Shown here piece after piece: positions 1 through 9,300 of a stretch of DNA of 64,000 bases. The first letter of the stretch is position 1; the number at the start of each line of letters is the position of its first letter. The stretch covers positions 1,798,001 through 1,862,000 of the forward strand of contig NZ_CP018616.1 of assembly GCF_002849855.1 (NCBI RefSeq), read 5' to 3'. The notes beneath the pieces are model-generated. The model did no database searches. It was not told where the DNA came from and saw only the letters and a list, made by a program, of their open reading frames with translations. The DNA comes from Vibrio azureus (GTDB lineage Bacteria > Pseudomonadota > Gammaproteobacteria > Enterobacterales > Vibrionaceae). A program made the position numbers and the translations under genes.

Positions 1-1286
1 AAGGCCAACACGGTGTGTTCTCCTGCAAAATATACCTTACCTTCTGGCTTGAGAAAGGCATTCCAGTGCTGAGTTATCTCACCAGGACCGTAAGCAACGA
101 ATCCACCTTGGGTATTCGGATCACGATCCCAAGCCAATACCGTTCCTGATTCAAACAAAACTCTAGAACCTGGGTACATGATTTCTATTTGACTAAGGCG
201 ATCGGCGATGATCTCGTTATCCGACCATTCAGCCTGCGAACGTGCGAAATCACCGGAAGTATACGCGACCAAAATACCGCCTTCTCCCTTTTGATGCTCC
301 GTTGTCTCCCACAGCCAGCCAATAGGTAACATCGACAACACATCACCACCGAGATTTTGATCAAGCCAAAAGCGTTTGCTGTATTTGAGTAAGACCTTGG
401 TATGGGACCCATAGCTGATACCCTCAGCCGCTTTTTGTTTACCTTGGCTCAATGCAGGTTCGAACTCAATCCGATTCAGAACCGGTAATGGCACCGTCAC
501 CACGACAACGTCTGCATCAAATGATTTGCCCGCAGCGATAACCTTGACTCCTTTTGGAGATTGGATAATTTTAGTCACACGATGGTTGAGCAATATTGGC
601 CCTGATATGTTATCGACAAACGCTTGGGCAAATGCCCGGCCACCTTTTAAAAAACGTTTGGTTTCAATGAGATCCTCATCGGCATTTTTATACACCTTGG
701 CTTGATGGGCGAGCCACAGTAAAGACACTTGCTTCGACTCATTATACTCTGAGCGAATGATATGCTCTGCAATTTGTTTTGCACTTGATGACAAGGACAA
801 ATGATTAATCCAATCTTGAGCGGTCAGTGAGTCCAGTTTGTTCGCATCAACGGCTAAATGAGGCTTTGTATGATCTGATACATGATCAGCCAGCCTTTTT
901 AGCTGTTCCCTAAAACTGTCTATTTCTTTGCTCACTTGAGGTGAGTAATCTTGGCTAAACTGACGATACGGGATCAAACGCCCATCGATAAAGTATGCTC
1001 CCTGATCAATAGGCTCTTCATTACCAACATCCACAATCTCAACATCAAATTGCTTAGCATAACGGAAGATCTCAGAATGAATACTCTCGTCATCGAGCAG
1101 CTCTCCTCCGACTTCACCATGGTTGGTGCCAATATCGATGGTTCCCATCCTCCCACCGACTCGGCCCGTTGCTTCAAGTAAAACAACACCGTAGCCCTTT
1201 TGTTCAAGCTCATAGGCAGCGGTCAGGCCGGATAACCCAGCTCCAACAATGATTACATTACGTTCTTTAGCCATCACAGTTTGCAT
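1..1286 (-). CDS. Flavin-containing amine oxidase (FAD-dependent), cut by window edge
   Basis: Reading the minus strand from 1286, the protein opens with a dinucleotide-binding Rossmann motif, VIIVGAGLSGLTAAYELE, followed by the VGGRMGTID stretch typical of the monoamine oxidase/phytoene desaturase superfamily. Near the window edge it reaches YFAGEHT, the C-terminal FAD-contact motif of that family, so only the last few dozen residues are missing. It probably oxidises an amine using non-covalent FAD and oxygen; no substrate can be assigned. ATG codons at 1286 and 1274 are in frame and neither has a clear Shine-Dalgarno sequence, so the start is uncertain by four residues. It is in the same orientation as the duplicated secreted-protein unit upstream of it, but a terminator at about 1500 separates them. 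Confidence 0.85.
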   Translation of the reverse strand, partial: MQTVMAKERNVIIVGAGLSGLTAAYELEQKGYGVVLLEATGRVGGRMGTIDIGTNHGEVGGELLDDESIHSEIFRYAKQFDVEIVDVGNEEPIDQGAYFIDGRLIPYRQFSQDYSPQVSKEIDSFREQLKRLADHVSDHTKPHLAVDANKLDSLTAQDWINHLSLSSSAKQIAEHIIRSEYNESKQVSLLWLAHQAKVYKNADEDLIETKRFLKGGRAFAQAFVDNISGPILLNHRVTKIIQSPKGVKVIAAGKSFDADVVVVTVPLPVLNRIEFEPALSQGKQKAAEGISYGSHTKVLLKYSKRFWLDQNLGGDVLSMLPIGWLWETTEHQKGEGGILVAYTSGDFARSQAEWSDNEIIADRLSQIEIMYPGSRVLFESGTVLAWDRDPNTQGGFVAYGPGEITQHWNAFLKPEGKVYFAGEHTVLA

Positions 1287-1483
1287 TGATAGTAAACAGT
1301 TCAACAAAATTGTGCATCGGATTAACGGCTTAACAAGTACAAAAAGCATAGGATTTATAAACTCATGAAATAACCGTTATGCTATTGAAATGTCAGATCC
1401 ATTGAAACTTAAAAAAAGCCATGACGCACCGCCTTCATCACAATAATAATTCAGGTATATGTTGAAATACTCAGCGGCTGATC

Positions 1484-1518
1484 AAAAAACGGGAAAGCAC
1501 ATTGCCTTCCCGTTTTTT
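1484..1518 (-). terminator. Rho-independent terminator of the first lipoprotein gene
   Basis: AACGGGAA and TTCCCGTT arms around a short loop, with A-tract on one side and T-tract on the other. It lies just downstream of the lipoprotein stop on the minus strand. Nearly the same hairpin follows the second copy of the unit at 5806-5841, so the terminator is part of the duplicated segment. Confidence 0.8.
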
Positions 1519-1534
1519 AATTTTATTGCAGCAA

Positions 1535-2002
1535 CTACAACGTCTCGTTAATCACGCCATTGCTGACAGTTAGCATCTGTTTGAGTGGTTTGGTTGGCGC
1601 ATCTCGATACCATACTTCAGCCCACACTTGATTAACATGGTTAGGCAAGCGCATCGAATGGCTGTAGCCTCCTTGGTTATCTAAGGTCGATAACACAATC
1701 CGCGAAGCGTAATCCGGACGACCACTGGCAGCATCAAATTCGGTGTACAACGAAAGGTACCCCTCCGCACCCGCAGGCTCTGCCACCGAAAGCGACACAT
1801 CCACTTTATAATCCGTACCAAAGTTAAATCCTTTTTGTGCCACGAGTTCCGCGGTTTCCGCTTCTTCCAACGCTTCACCGTACAAGGCTGGTGTCGGTGT
1901 GCTTGGCGGAGCACTGGCTCCGCCTCCCTCACCGCCACCACAACCGACCAGAAGAGCGGATATTGCTAACGCACAAGGCGTCCAAATTGATAAGTATTTC
2001 AT
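1535..2002 (-). CDS. Small lipoprotein, copy 1 of duplicated unit
   Basis: A 155-residue protein with a lipoprotein signal peptide: MKYLSIW, a hydrophobic stretch, then the lipobox LLVGC with Cys near residue 21, followed by a Gly-rich linker. The mature part (about residues 45-155) has no motif I recognise and looks like a single small beta-rich domain. It starts 15 bp after the stop of the large secreted protein, with a strong AGGAGAG ribosome site in the gap, so the two are surely co-transcribed and may work together at the cell surface. The second copy at 5862 differs at one residue (Asn to Thr in the PNHVNQ stretch). Residue 2 of the mature protein is Gly, which argues for outer-membrane rather than inner-membrane retention. 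Function unknown. Confidence 0.85.
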   Translation of the reverse strand: MKYLSIWTPCALAISALLVGCGGGEGGGASAPPSTPTPALYGEALEEAETAELVAQKGFNFGTDYKVDVSLSVAEPAGAEGYLSLYTEFDAASGRPDYASRIVLSTLDNQGGYSHSMRLPNHVNQVWAEVWYRDAPTKPLKQMLTVSNGVINETL

Positions 2003-2016
2003 CTTATTCTCTCCTG

Positions 2017-5000
2017 TTAGTTGGTGATGTTCAACACATTACCCATACCATTGCCATGCACGGTACAGTAGTAACGCAAGCTGTCTGGCGCATCCATTGG
2101 TACTTGGAACTTCACTTGTGAACGCATGCTGCCCGCATCGCCACCGTATGACATCACTCCACTGGTGTACGGTTGGTCATCGGTAGTACGAATCGCTAAT
2201 GGATGACCGGCATTGGTGCCTTCATGTTGTTCAAACACATAAGTGCGGCCACGTTGTAAGGTCAAGCTTGGCGCTTCTACCCCATTGAGGTAGTACTTAC
2301 CGCCCGACACCGTCACATGCATGACGCCGTTGTCACTGCCGTAGTAACCGTAAGACGCTTTACTTGGCGTGTACCAATCCGCAGATTGCGCACCACTGGT
2401 GGTCACAAAGGTTGGGAACTCAGGATAAGTTTGACTGATGTCTCGGTATTCCAGTGAGTGAGCCCAATCGTCGGTAATGATGATACCCCATGGCAATTGG
2501 TTGCTGTTACGGTAATACACCGTGCCATCAGAGATGTCATCCCCTTGAGTAAAGAAGCTTGAAGAAACCGTATCCCCGACGGACGTCGGCGCTCGGTCTG
2601 CAGTGTGTATCTCAAACTCACGACCTAAACCACCACCTGGAGGCGTTTCACGCCAGCCACCGCCACCAAAGATGAATGGGTCATAGCCGCCTGGCATTGA
2701 GCCCGTTTCAATAAAGGTCGACGAAGGTTGCGCACTGGCCAGTGGCATTTTCGCGTTAAAGGTAAACTGCACAGGCTCATTCAGACAGTGTGATTCGGTA
2801 CGATGATAATCACATCCACTGTTAAACGTCAGTGCATTTTTCAAGTCGTTACTGGCTATCACGATAAGCTCAGTCGCATTCATATCCAGCATGGTGCCGA
2901 CTTGTGTTTGATTACGGTAGAAACGTGAAGACGCAGCATCAACCATCGCACGGTCAATACCCGGGAAGTGCAAGGCAAAACCGTTGTTATAGCTTGCGCC
3001 ATAAGCAGCTAACTGACCGACCACATCAACGCGGACCACATCGCCATTATGAGCGCTGCTCTCATGCAAAATCACTCGGTATTGCATCACCACGTCATTT
3101 AGGTCGTAGTCACCCATCATTGGCCAGTTATCTTCGAAGGCTGCAGTATACCAACCCGAAGCACTCGGTAAATAAACGTAGTTCACGTCACCTTGGGATA
3201 CATTGACTGCGTAGTCCTCAACTTCACCACCCCCGCCAAAGCCGGTTGGGCCAAGGTCTGTCATCCCTGATACACGACAACGCATATAGGTACTGCCCAG
3301 CTGAGCATCAATCGGCACGTCCATCACAATGGTGTTGCTGCCATCACTCAGCGCATAATTTTTCAGGAACTGCTCGTCAGTATCAAATTGACCCGATTGG
3401 TTCCAATCCGTCCAACATTGCAGATACGCCTCGTCGCCACCTGTGTTCGCTAGCACTTCAATCACAGAGGCTTTACCGGTTTCAAATGGCGTTTGAATAA
3501 CCACGCCGTCTTCATCGTTACTGCCTTCGTTGTCATCACCATCAGCATTGGTACTCGGGATACCATCTGGGTCGACATCGGTAGCAGCACTGCCAAGATA
3601 CAGGTTTGTAATCACCACATGTTTTGGACCATCATCCGCCGCTAGGGTGCCATAGCTTTCCGGAGCATCACCATAATCATGGTCGTCTAGGTTAGTACAA
3701 GTGTTATGCACAGAGTAGATACCGTTAACACTCACACTGTTCGTCGAACCATCTTCATTGCTTGTCATCGTCAAGTCCATTGACTGATCGATGTTACAAC
3801 TAGCCGCTGTTGATTGGGTCTCAAAACAGACTTCTGGATCAGGCCCTGTAAAGTCAATATGAAGGGTAGGAACGGTACTCTGAGTACCAGAAACAGGCAC
3901 ACCGAGAACATCGTATTTCAAGGTTTCATGGCCATTAAACAAGGCCGTGTTGATGTCTAATGTGAAGGTCGAGCCCACGACATTAGCCAAGACATCAACG
4001 CTGTGAAGTAAATTACCATCCCCATCACTCAATTCCAATTGTAAGCTGGAGTAGTCACTGGCAGTAATATTTTCGATAATAACATTAGACCAAGTGGTCA
4101 CCGTGGCGGAACCAGTTGCACAGTAGTTATTCTGAGGGGTAATCGTTCCCGATGCTTTAGCATTTTTACAACCATCGAGTAACGAGGTTGACATGGGTAC
4201 TTTCGTTGTATCAAGGCGAGTTTCTAGTGCTACATCGAGCTCATGCCCACCAAACCATAAACATCCGTTTGAATCTAAGAATGAGCCGTATGCTTTACTT
4301 GGCGAGTCTGCAAATACTGTTTCCGTCTCGGTTGACCAATTATAAGCACGTGTTTCAGTCCAACCAGCTATAACCGTGACAGCTTGCCCTTGTGGATTAA
4401 TGAATTGCGAGATATCACCGTGTAAAAACATACCAGTTATTGAGTGAGTGGATATTGCTCCTGTCGAAAATGCAACACATTGACTGCTTGTTAAACCTTC
4501 ACCACCTCTTAATGCACATGCTCTGTCCGGTAGAGCATTACTGTCAAAACCCACAAATGCTCTCACCCAGGTTGCTGGGGAATGGTGATAGATTTGGATT
4601 GGGTAATTCCATCCTGAGCAAAGTGAATGCGAGACTGAATCCCAGCACATGAACCTCTGGCCGTTGATGAAGAAATAACTTTTTTGTTCATGTCCGATCC
4701 CATCCATGTGATAAGTCACAGACTCAAAATGGGTTCCGAGGTCTTTAGGATATCCGTCACACATAGAGCTCAATGCTAAATCTGTACAAAATATCTCTCC
4801 CTGTTTGTTAATTGCGAACAAGTTATTACCCGCTTTAACAATCCTAGACAGTGATTCAGAAGAACTCTCAAAAAGTACTATCTCACCGCAAGAGGAGTCA
4901 TTCATTGTATCCCAACAACTTATTCCAAAGGCATCATTTATGCCCCAGGTATTACCTAGCATTTGCTTAGTGTGTATATAAAGCTTATCTGTCTCAGTGT

Positions 5001-5559
5001 CAAAAAAGCTTAATCCTTGCACTTCCACTATTCCATTCCCACCATTAAATGGGTAATGCCTAGGATATCCTGGGCAAGTTTGATTAGTTGGAATTTCATG
5101 ACAATACAAAGGACCTGACGCTGGTTGATTATGAAATGTTAGAAAGAAGCGACTCGTGTCTTTTGTAACATAAGGAGTGATGCCGTCACCTGAAACACCT
5201 GATATGAAAATATCGCCGATCCCTAAGACATCTTTTGTTGTTACATAAGGGTTATAATTATCAGCACTAATGGTAAAACCAGAGTTAGAATTGGAGGTAA
5301 CTTGGAGGTTATTTGGGACTTGTAGTGAACTCGTTACTAGTTCATGAGCCCCCGATAAGCTTGTCGACATCGAAAATGAACCAATGGGTAAACTGCTGGT
5401 TGATAAGTCATAAAAAGCCGCCCAACTTATTGGGTTTGGGGATACTTGGTAATTCACCCCTCCCGCCGTGGTTTGATAATCTCCTTCTAGAGTAAGTGGG
5501 TTAGCCTGCGCTGCTATCGGCAGTGCAAGGGAACATAACATCAGTAACCGTCTAAACAT
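2017..5559 (-). CDS. Large secreted GEVED/LruC/cupredoxin-like protein, copy 1
   Basis: About 1,180 residues. ATG at 5559 is preferred over the in-frame ATG at 5571 because GGAGAG sits 6 nt upstream and it gives a clean signal peptide (MFRRLLM...LPIAAQA). Numbered from 5571, the order is: beta-rich N-terminus; residues ~150-460 with repeated paired cysteines (YCHEIPTNQTCPGYP, SCWDTMNDSSCG, FCTDLALSSMCDGYP, MCWDSVSHSLCSGW), suggesting disulphide-stapled propeller-like blades; a beta-sandwich ~470-620; an acidic DYGDAPESYG to DEDGVV stretch (~630-690), probably calcium binding; a GEVED domain with GGEVEDYAV near 783; a LruC-type domain with GDYDLNDVVMQY near 822; and a C-terminal cupredoxin-like domain (~1067-1184) with GHPLAI and CTVHGNGM. 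Exported, probably surface-associated and a partner of the following lipoprotein. Domain names are from memory of the families; the role is unknown. Confidence 0.85.
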   Translation of the reverse strand: MFRRLLMLCSLALPIAAQANPLTLEGDYQTTAGGVNYQVSPNPISWAAFYDLSTSSLPIGSFSMSTSLSGAHELVTSSLQVPNNLQVTSNSNSGFTISADNYNPYVTTKDVLGIGDIFISGVSGDGITPYVTKDTSRFFLTFHNQPASGPLYCHEIPTNQTCPGYPRHYPFNGGNGIVEVQGLSFFDTETDKLYIHTKQMLGNTWGINDAFGISCWDTMNDSSCGEIVLFESSSESLSRIVKAGNNLFAINKQGEIFCTDLALSSMCDGYPKDLGTHFESVTYHMDGIGHEQKSYFFINGQRFMCWDSVSHSLCSGWNYPIQIYHHSPATWVRAFVGFDSNALPDRACALRGGEGLTSSQCVAFSTGAISTHSITGMFLHGDISQFINPQGQAVTVIAGWTETRAYNWSTETETVFADSPSKAYGSFLDSNGCLWFGGHELDVALETRLDTTKVPMSTSLLDGCKNAKASGTITPQNNYCATGSATVTTWSNVIIENITASDYSSLQLELSDGDGNLLHSVDVLANVVGSTFTLDINTALFNGHETLKYDVLGVPVSGTQSTVPTLHIDFTGPDPEVCFETQSTAASCNIDQSMDLTMTSNEDGSTNSVSVNGIYSVHNTCTNLDDHDYGDAPESYGTLAADDGPKHVVITNLYLGSAATDVDPDGIPSTNADGDDNEGSNDEDGVVIQTPFETGKASVIEVLANTGGDEAYLQCWTDWNQSGQFDTDEQFLKNYALSDGSNTIVMDVPIDAQLGSTYMRCRVSGMTDLGPTGFGGGGEVEDYAVNVSQGDVNYVYLPSASGWYTAAFEDNWPMMGDYDLNDVVMQYRVILHESSAHNGDVVRVDVVGQLAAYGASYNNGFALHFPGIDRAMVDAASSRFYRNQTQVGTMLDMNATELIVIASNDLKNALTFNSGCDYHRTESHCLNEPVQFTFNAKMPLASAQPSSTFIETGSMPGGYDPFIFGGGGWRETPPGGGLGREFEIHTADRAPTSVGDTVSSSFFTQGDDISDGTVYYRNSNQLPWGIIITDDWAHSLEYRDISQTYPEFPTFVTTSGAQSADWYTPSKASYGYYGSDNGVMHVTVSGGKYYLNGVEAPSLTLQRGRTYVFEQHEGTNAGHPLAIRTTDDQPYTSGVMSYGGDAGSMRSQVKFQVPMDAPDSLRYYCTVHGNGMGNVLNITN

Positions 5560-5605
5560 AAGTCTCTCCATTTTCCCCGATATGTCACCGACATCCGATT
5601 GCTAA

Positions 5606-5617
5606 TATCAATATCAA
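5606..5617. repeat. Hexanucleotide repeat TATCAA, 2 copies, upstream of copy 1
   Basis: Two tandem TATCAA units lie 47-58 bp upstream of the chosen start of the large secreted protein. On the coding strand the unit reads TTGATA, which resembles a sigma-70 -35 box. The equivalent place in copy 2 (9909-9938) has five units. Confidence 0.8.
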
Positions 5618-5805
5618 TATGAGAATCTGGACGGCTCACGCTGGGGAAAGTTGTATTCTTAGTTGTTTTTGTTTACATCAGGAGAGAATCTGCATTTTTG
5701 ATGCCAAGGTCATTTTTAATCCCAAAGTACAGTGGCGCTAAAGACACTGAACTTTGAGAATAAGAGAATAAGAGAATAAATAGATGCTAAGAAATATACT
5801 TGAGC

Positions 5806-5841
5806 AAAAAAACGGGAAAGCCCATTGCCTTCCCGTTTTTT
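5806..5841 (-). terminator. Rho-independent terminator of the second lipoprotein gene
   Basis: AACGGGAA and TTCCCGTT stem flanked by A7 and T6 runs, directly after the stop of the copy-2 lipoprotein. It separates the two tandem units, so each is probably its own transcript. Confidence 0.8.
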
Positions 5842-5861
5842 GAGTTTAAGTTGCTATTTTT

Positions 5862-6329
5862 CTACAACGTCTCGTTAATCACGCCATTGCTGACGGTGAG
5901 CATCTGTTTGAGTGGTTTGGTCGGCGCATCTCGATACCATACTTCAGCCCACACTTGAGTAACATGGTTAGGTAAGCGCATCGAATGGCTGTAGCCTCCT
6001 TGGTTATCTAAGGTCGATAACACAATCCGTGAGGCATAATCCGGACGACCACTGGCTGCATCAAATTCGGTGTACAACGAAAGGTACCCCTCCGCACCCG
6101 CAGGCTCTGCCACCGAAAGCGACACATCCACTTTATAATCCGTACCAAAGTTAAATCCTTTTTGTGCCACGAGTTCCGCGGTTTCCGCTTCTTCCAACGC
6201 TTCACCGTACAAGGCTGGTGTCGGTGTGCTTGGCGGAGCACTGGCTCCGCCTCCCTCACCGCCACCACAACCGACCAGAAGAGCGGATATTGCTAACGCA
6301 CAAGGCGTCCAAATTGATAAGTATTTCAT
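5862..6329 (-). CDS. Small lipoprotein, copy 2 of duplicated unit
   Basis: Second copy of the 155-residue lipoprotein, identical to the one at 1535 except for one residue (Thr for Asn). The lipobox LLVGC and the Gly-rich linker are the same. It follows the second large secreted gene by the same 15 bp with the same AGGAGAG site. Identity extends through the nucleotide sequence into the 3' half of the upstream gene, so the copies either arose recently or are kept alike by gene conversion. Function unknown. Confidence 0.85.
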   Translation of the reverse strand: MKYLSIWTPCALAISALLVGCGGGEGGGASAPPSTPTPALYGEALEEAETAELVAQKGFNFGTDYKVDVSLSVAEPAGAEGYLSLYTEFDAASGRPDYASRIVLSTLDNQGGYSHSMRLPNHVTQVWAEVWYRDAPTKPLKQMLTVSNGVINETL

Positions 6330-6343
6330 CTTACTCTCTCCTG

Positions 6344-9300
6344 TTAGTTGGTGATGTTCAACACATTACCCATACCATTGCCATGCACGGTACAGTAATA
6401 ACGCAAGCTGTCTGGCGCATCCATTGGTACTTGGAACTTCACTTGTGAACGCATGCTGCCCGCATCGCCACCGTATGACATCACTCCACTGGTGTACGGT
6501 TGGTCATCGGTAGTACGAATCGCTAATGGATGACCGGCATTGGTGCCTTCATGTTGTTCAAACACATAAGTGCGGCCACGTTGCAAGGTCAAGCTTGGCG
6601 CTTCTACCCCATTGAGGTAATACTTACCGCCCGACACTGTCACATGCATCACGCCGTTGTCACTGCCGTAGTAACCGTAAGACGCTTTACTTGGCGTGTA
6701 CCAATCCGCAGATTGCGCACCACTGGTGGTCACAAAGGTTGGGAACTCAGGATAAGTTTGACTGATGTCTCGGTATTCCAGTGAGTGAGCCCAATCGTCG
6801 GTAATGATGATACCCCATGGCAATTGGTTGCTGTTACGGTAGTACACCGTGCCATCAGAGATGTCATCCCCTTGAGTAAAGAAGCTTGAGGAAACCGTAT
6901 CCCCGACTGACGTCGGCGCTCGGTCTGCAGTGTGTATCTCAAACTCACGACCTAAACCACCACCTGGAGGCGTTTCACGCCAGCCACCGCCACCAAAGAT
7001 GAAGGGGTCATAGCCGCCTGGCATTGAGCCCGTTTCAATAAAGGTCGACGAAGGCTGCGCACTGGCCAGTGGCATTTTCGCGTTAAAGGTAAACTGCACA
7101 GGCTCATTCAGACAGTGTGATTCGGTACGATGATAATCACATCCACTGTTAAACGTCAGTGCATTTTTCAAGTCGTTACTGGCTATCACGATAAGCTCAG
7201 TCGCATTCATATCCAGCATGGTGCCGACTTGTGTTTGATTACGGTAGAAACGTGAAGACGCAGCATCAACCATCGCACGGTCAATACCCGGGAAGTGCAA
7301 GGCAAAACCGTTGTTATAGCTTGCGCCATAAGCAGCTAACTGACCGACCACATCAACGCGGACCACATCGCCATTATGAGCGCTGCTCTCATGCAAAATC
7401 ACTCGGTATTGCATCACCACGTCATTTAGGTCGTAGTCACCCATCATTGGCCAGTTATCTTCGAAGGCTGCAGTATACCAACCCGAAGCACTCGGTAAAT
7501 AAACGTAGTTCACGTCACCTTGGGATACATTGACTGCGTAGTCCTCAACTTCACCACCCCCGCCAAAGCCGGTTGGGCCAAGGTCTGTCATCCCTGATAC
7601 ACGACAACGCATATAGGTACTGCCCAGCTGAGCATCAATCGGCACGTCCATCACAATGGTGTTGCTGCCATCACTCAGCGCATAATTTTTCAGGAACTGC
7701 TCGTCAGTATCAAATTGACCCGATTGGTTCCAATCCGTCCAACATTGCAGATACGCCTCGTCGCCACCTGTGTTCGCTAGCACTTCAATCACAGAGGCTT
7801 TACCGGTTTCAAATGGCGTTTGAATAACCACGCCGTCTTCATCGTTACTGCCTTCGTTGTCATCACCATCAGCATTGGTACTCGGGATACCATCTGGGTC
7901 GACATCCGATAAGGCGCTGCCTAGATACAAACCAGACGTCACAATATGTTTTGGACCATCATCCGCGGCTAACGTACCATAGCTTTCTGGCGCATCACCA
8001 AAATCAAAGTCATCCAGATTGGTACAAGTGTTATTCACCGAGTAAATACCACTCACGTTCAGGTTATTCGTTACACCATCTACGTCACTGGTTAGGGTCA
8101 AGTCTACGGTTTGGTCTAGATTACAACTGGCTGTATTGGCAACCGAATCAAAACACACTTCTGCTGCAGGTCCAGCAAAGTCAATATGAAGGGTAGGAGT
8201 CGTCGTTTGTACATTAACAACGGGGACTGCAACAAGATTGTATTTCAAAGAATCGTGGGCATTAAATGTCGGAGTATTAATGTCCAGTGTAAAGGTGGTC
8301 CCGGTTAAACCACTCAATACATCAACCGTTTGTAACAGGTTGCCATCACCGTCACTGAGTTCCAGTTGGACACTTGAATAGTCGCTGCCGGTGATATTTT
8401 CAATCACTACCGTTGACCAAGTGGTGACAGTAGCAGAGCCTGTCGCACAGTAGTTGTTTTTGGGTGTAATAGTGCCTAATGCTCGGCCATTCTTACAACC
8501 ATCTGCCATTGAAGATGGCAAGGGTTCAATATTGGTATCTAATCGGAGACCGAAGGCTAGATTCAAATCGTGACCACCAACCCAAAGACAACCCGCGCTA
8601 TCAATATGCACACCATATTGCCAATTACTTGGTATATCGGTAAATTCTATAATGCTTTCCGTGACCCAATTATAAGCATATAGATCATACCCTGTAGGCA
8701 AAAAGGTTATTTTCTGCCCCAGAGAATTAGTAAAATCATCGGTATAGCCATATAGACCTGCGAAAGCAAAGCTGTGAGGTGAGCTCTCACCCGTCGCAAG
8801 CGAAATACACTCCGATGAAGTCGAACCATAACAGACTTTATCTGGCTGTGACTGAGTATCATACGCCAAAAATAAACGCCCAGAGTTTGTAGGTGTATCT
8901 AACTCTGCAAGCGACCAAGGGCTATTACACAAGGCGTCGGTTTGTGTGTCCCAGCAAGCTAAGTGGGAATGGGCAGCGAAGTAGATCCTATGACCAATGG
9001 CAACAGAATCATTATGAGAAGATTGGGACAACGGTGTAGGAACACCAAGTTGTTTAGGGTACCCATCACAACTCGTGGCTAAATCTAGGCTAAAACAATA
9101 AATTTCATTTTTAGTTGTTGTGGCATAAATCTTATCTCCTACTCTCATTGGCCGGGAAGTCATATACCCATCATCACCGATAACTACGTCACCACATTGG
9201 GTATCATTCATCATATCCCAACAATTAATTCCGTAATATATTGGCTGCCAGTTAGCATCACGCCCGATACCATTTTGGTAGAGTTTATCGTCAATTTCAT

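Noticed and set aside
2904..3500. Antisense open frames inside the LruC proteins (also at 7231-7827)
   Set aside because: They exist twice only because the gene is duplicated; they lack starts and motifs and the sense frame is well supported.
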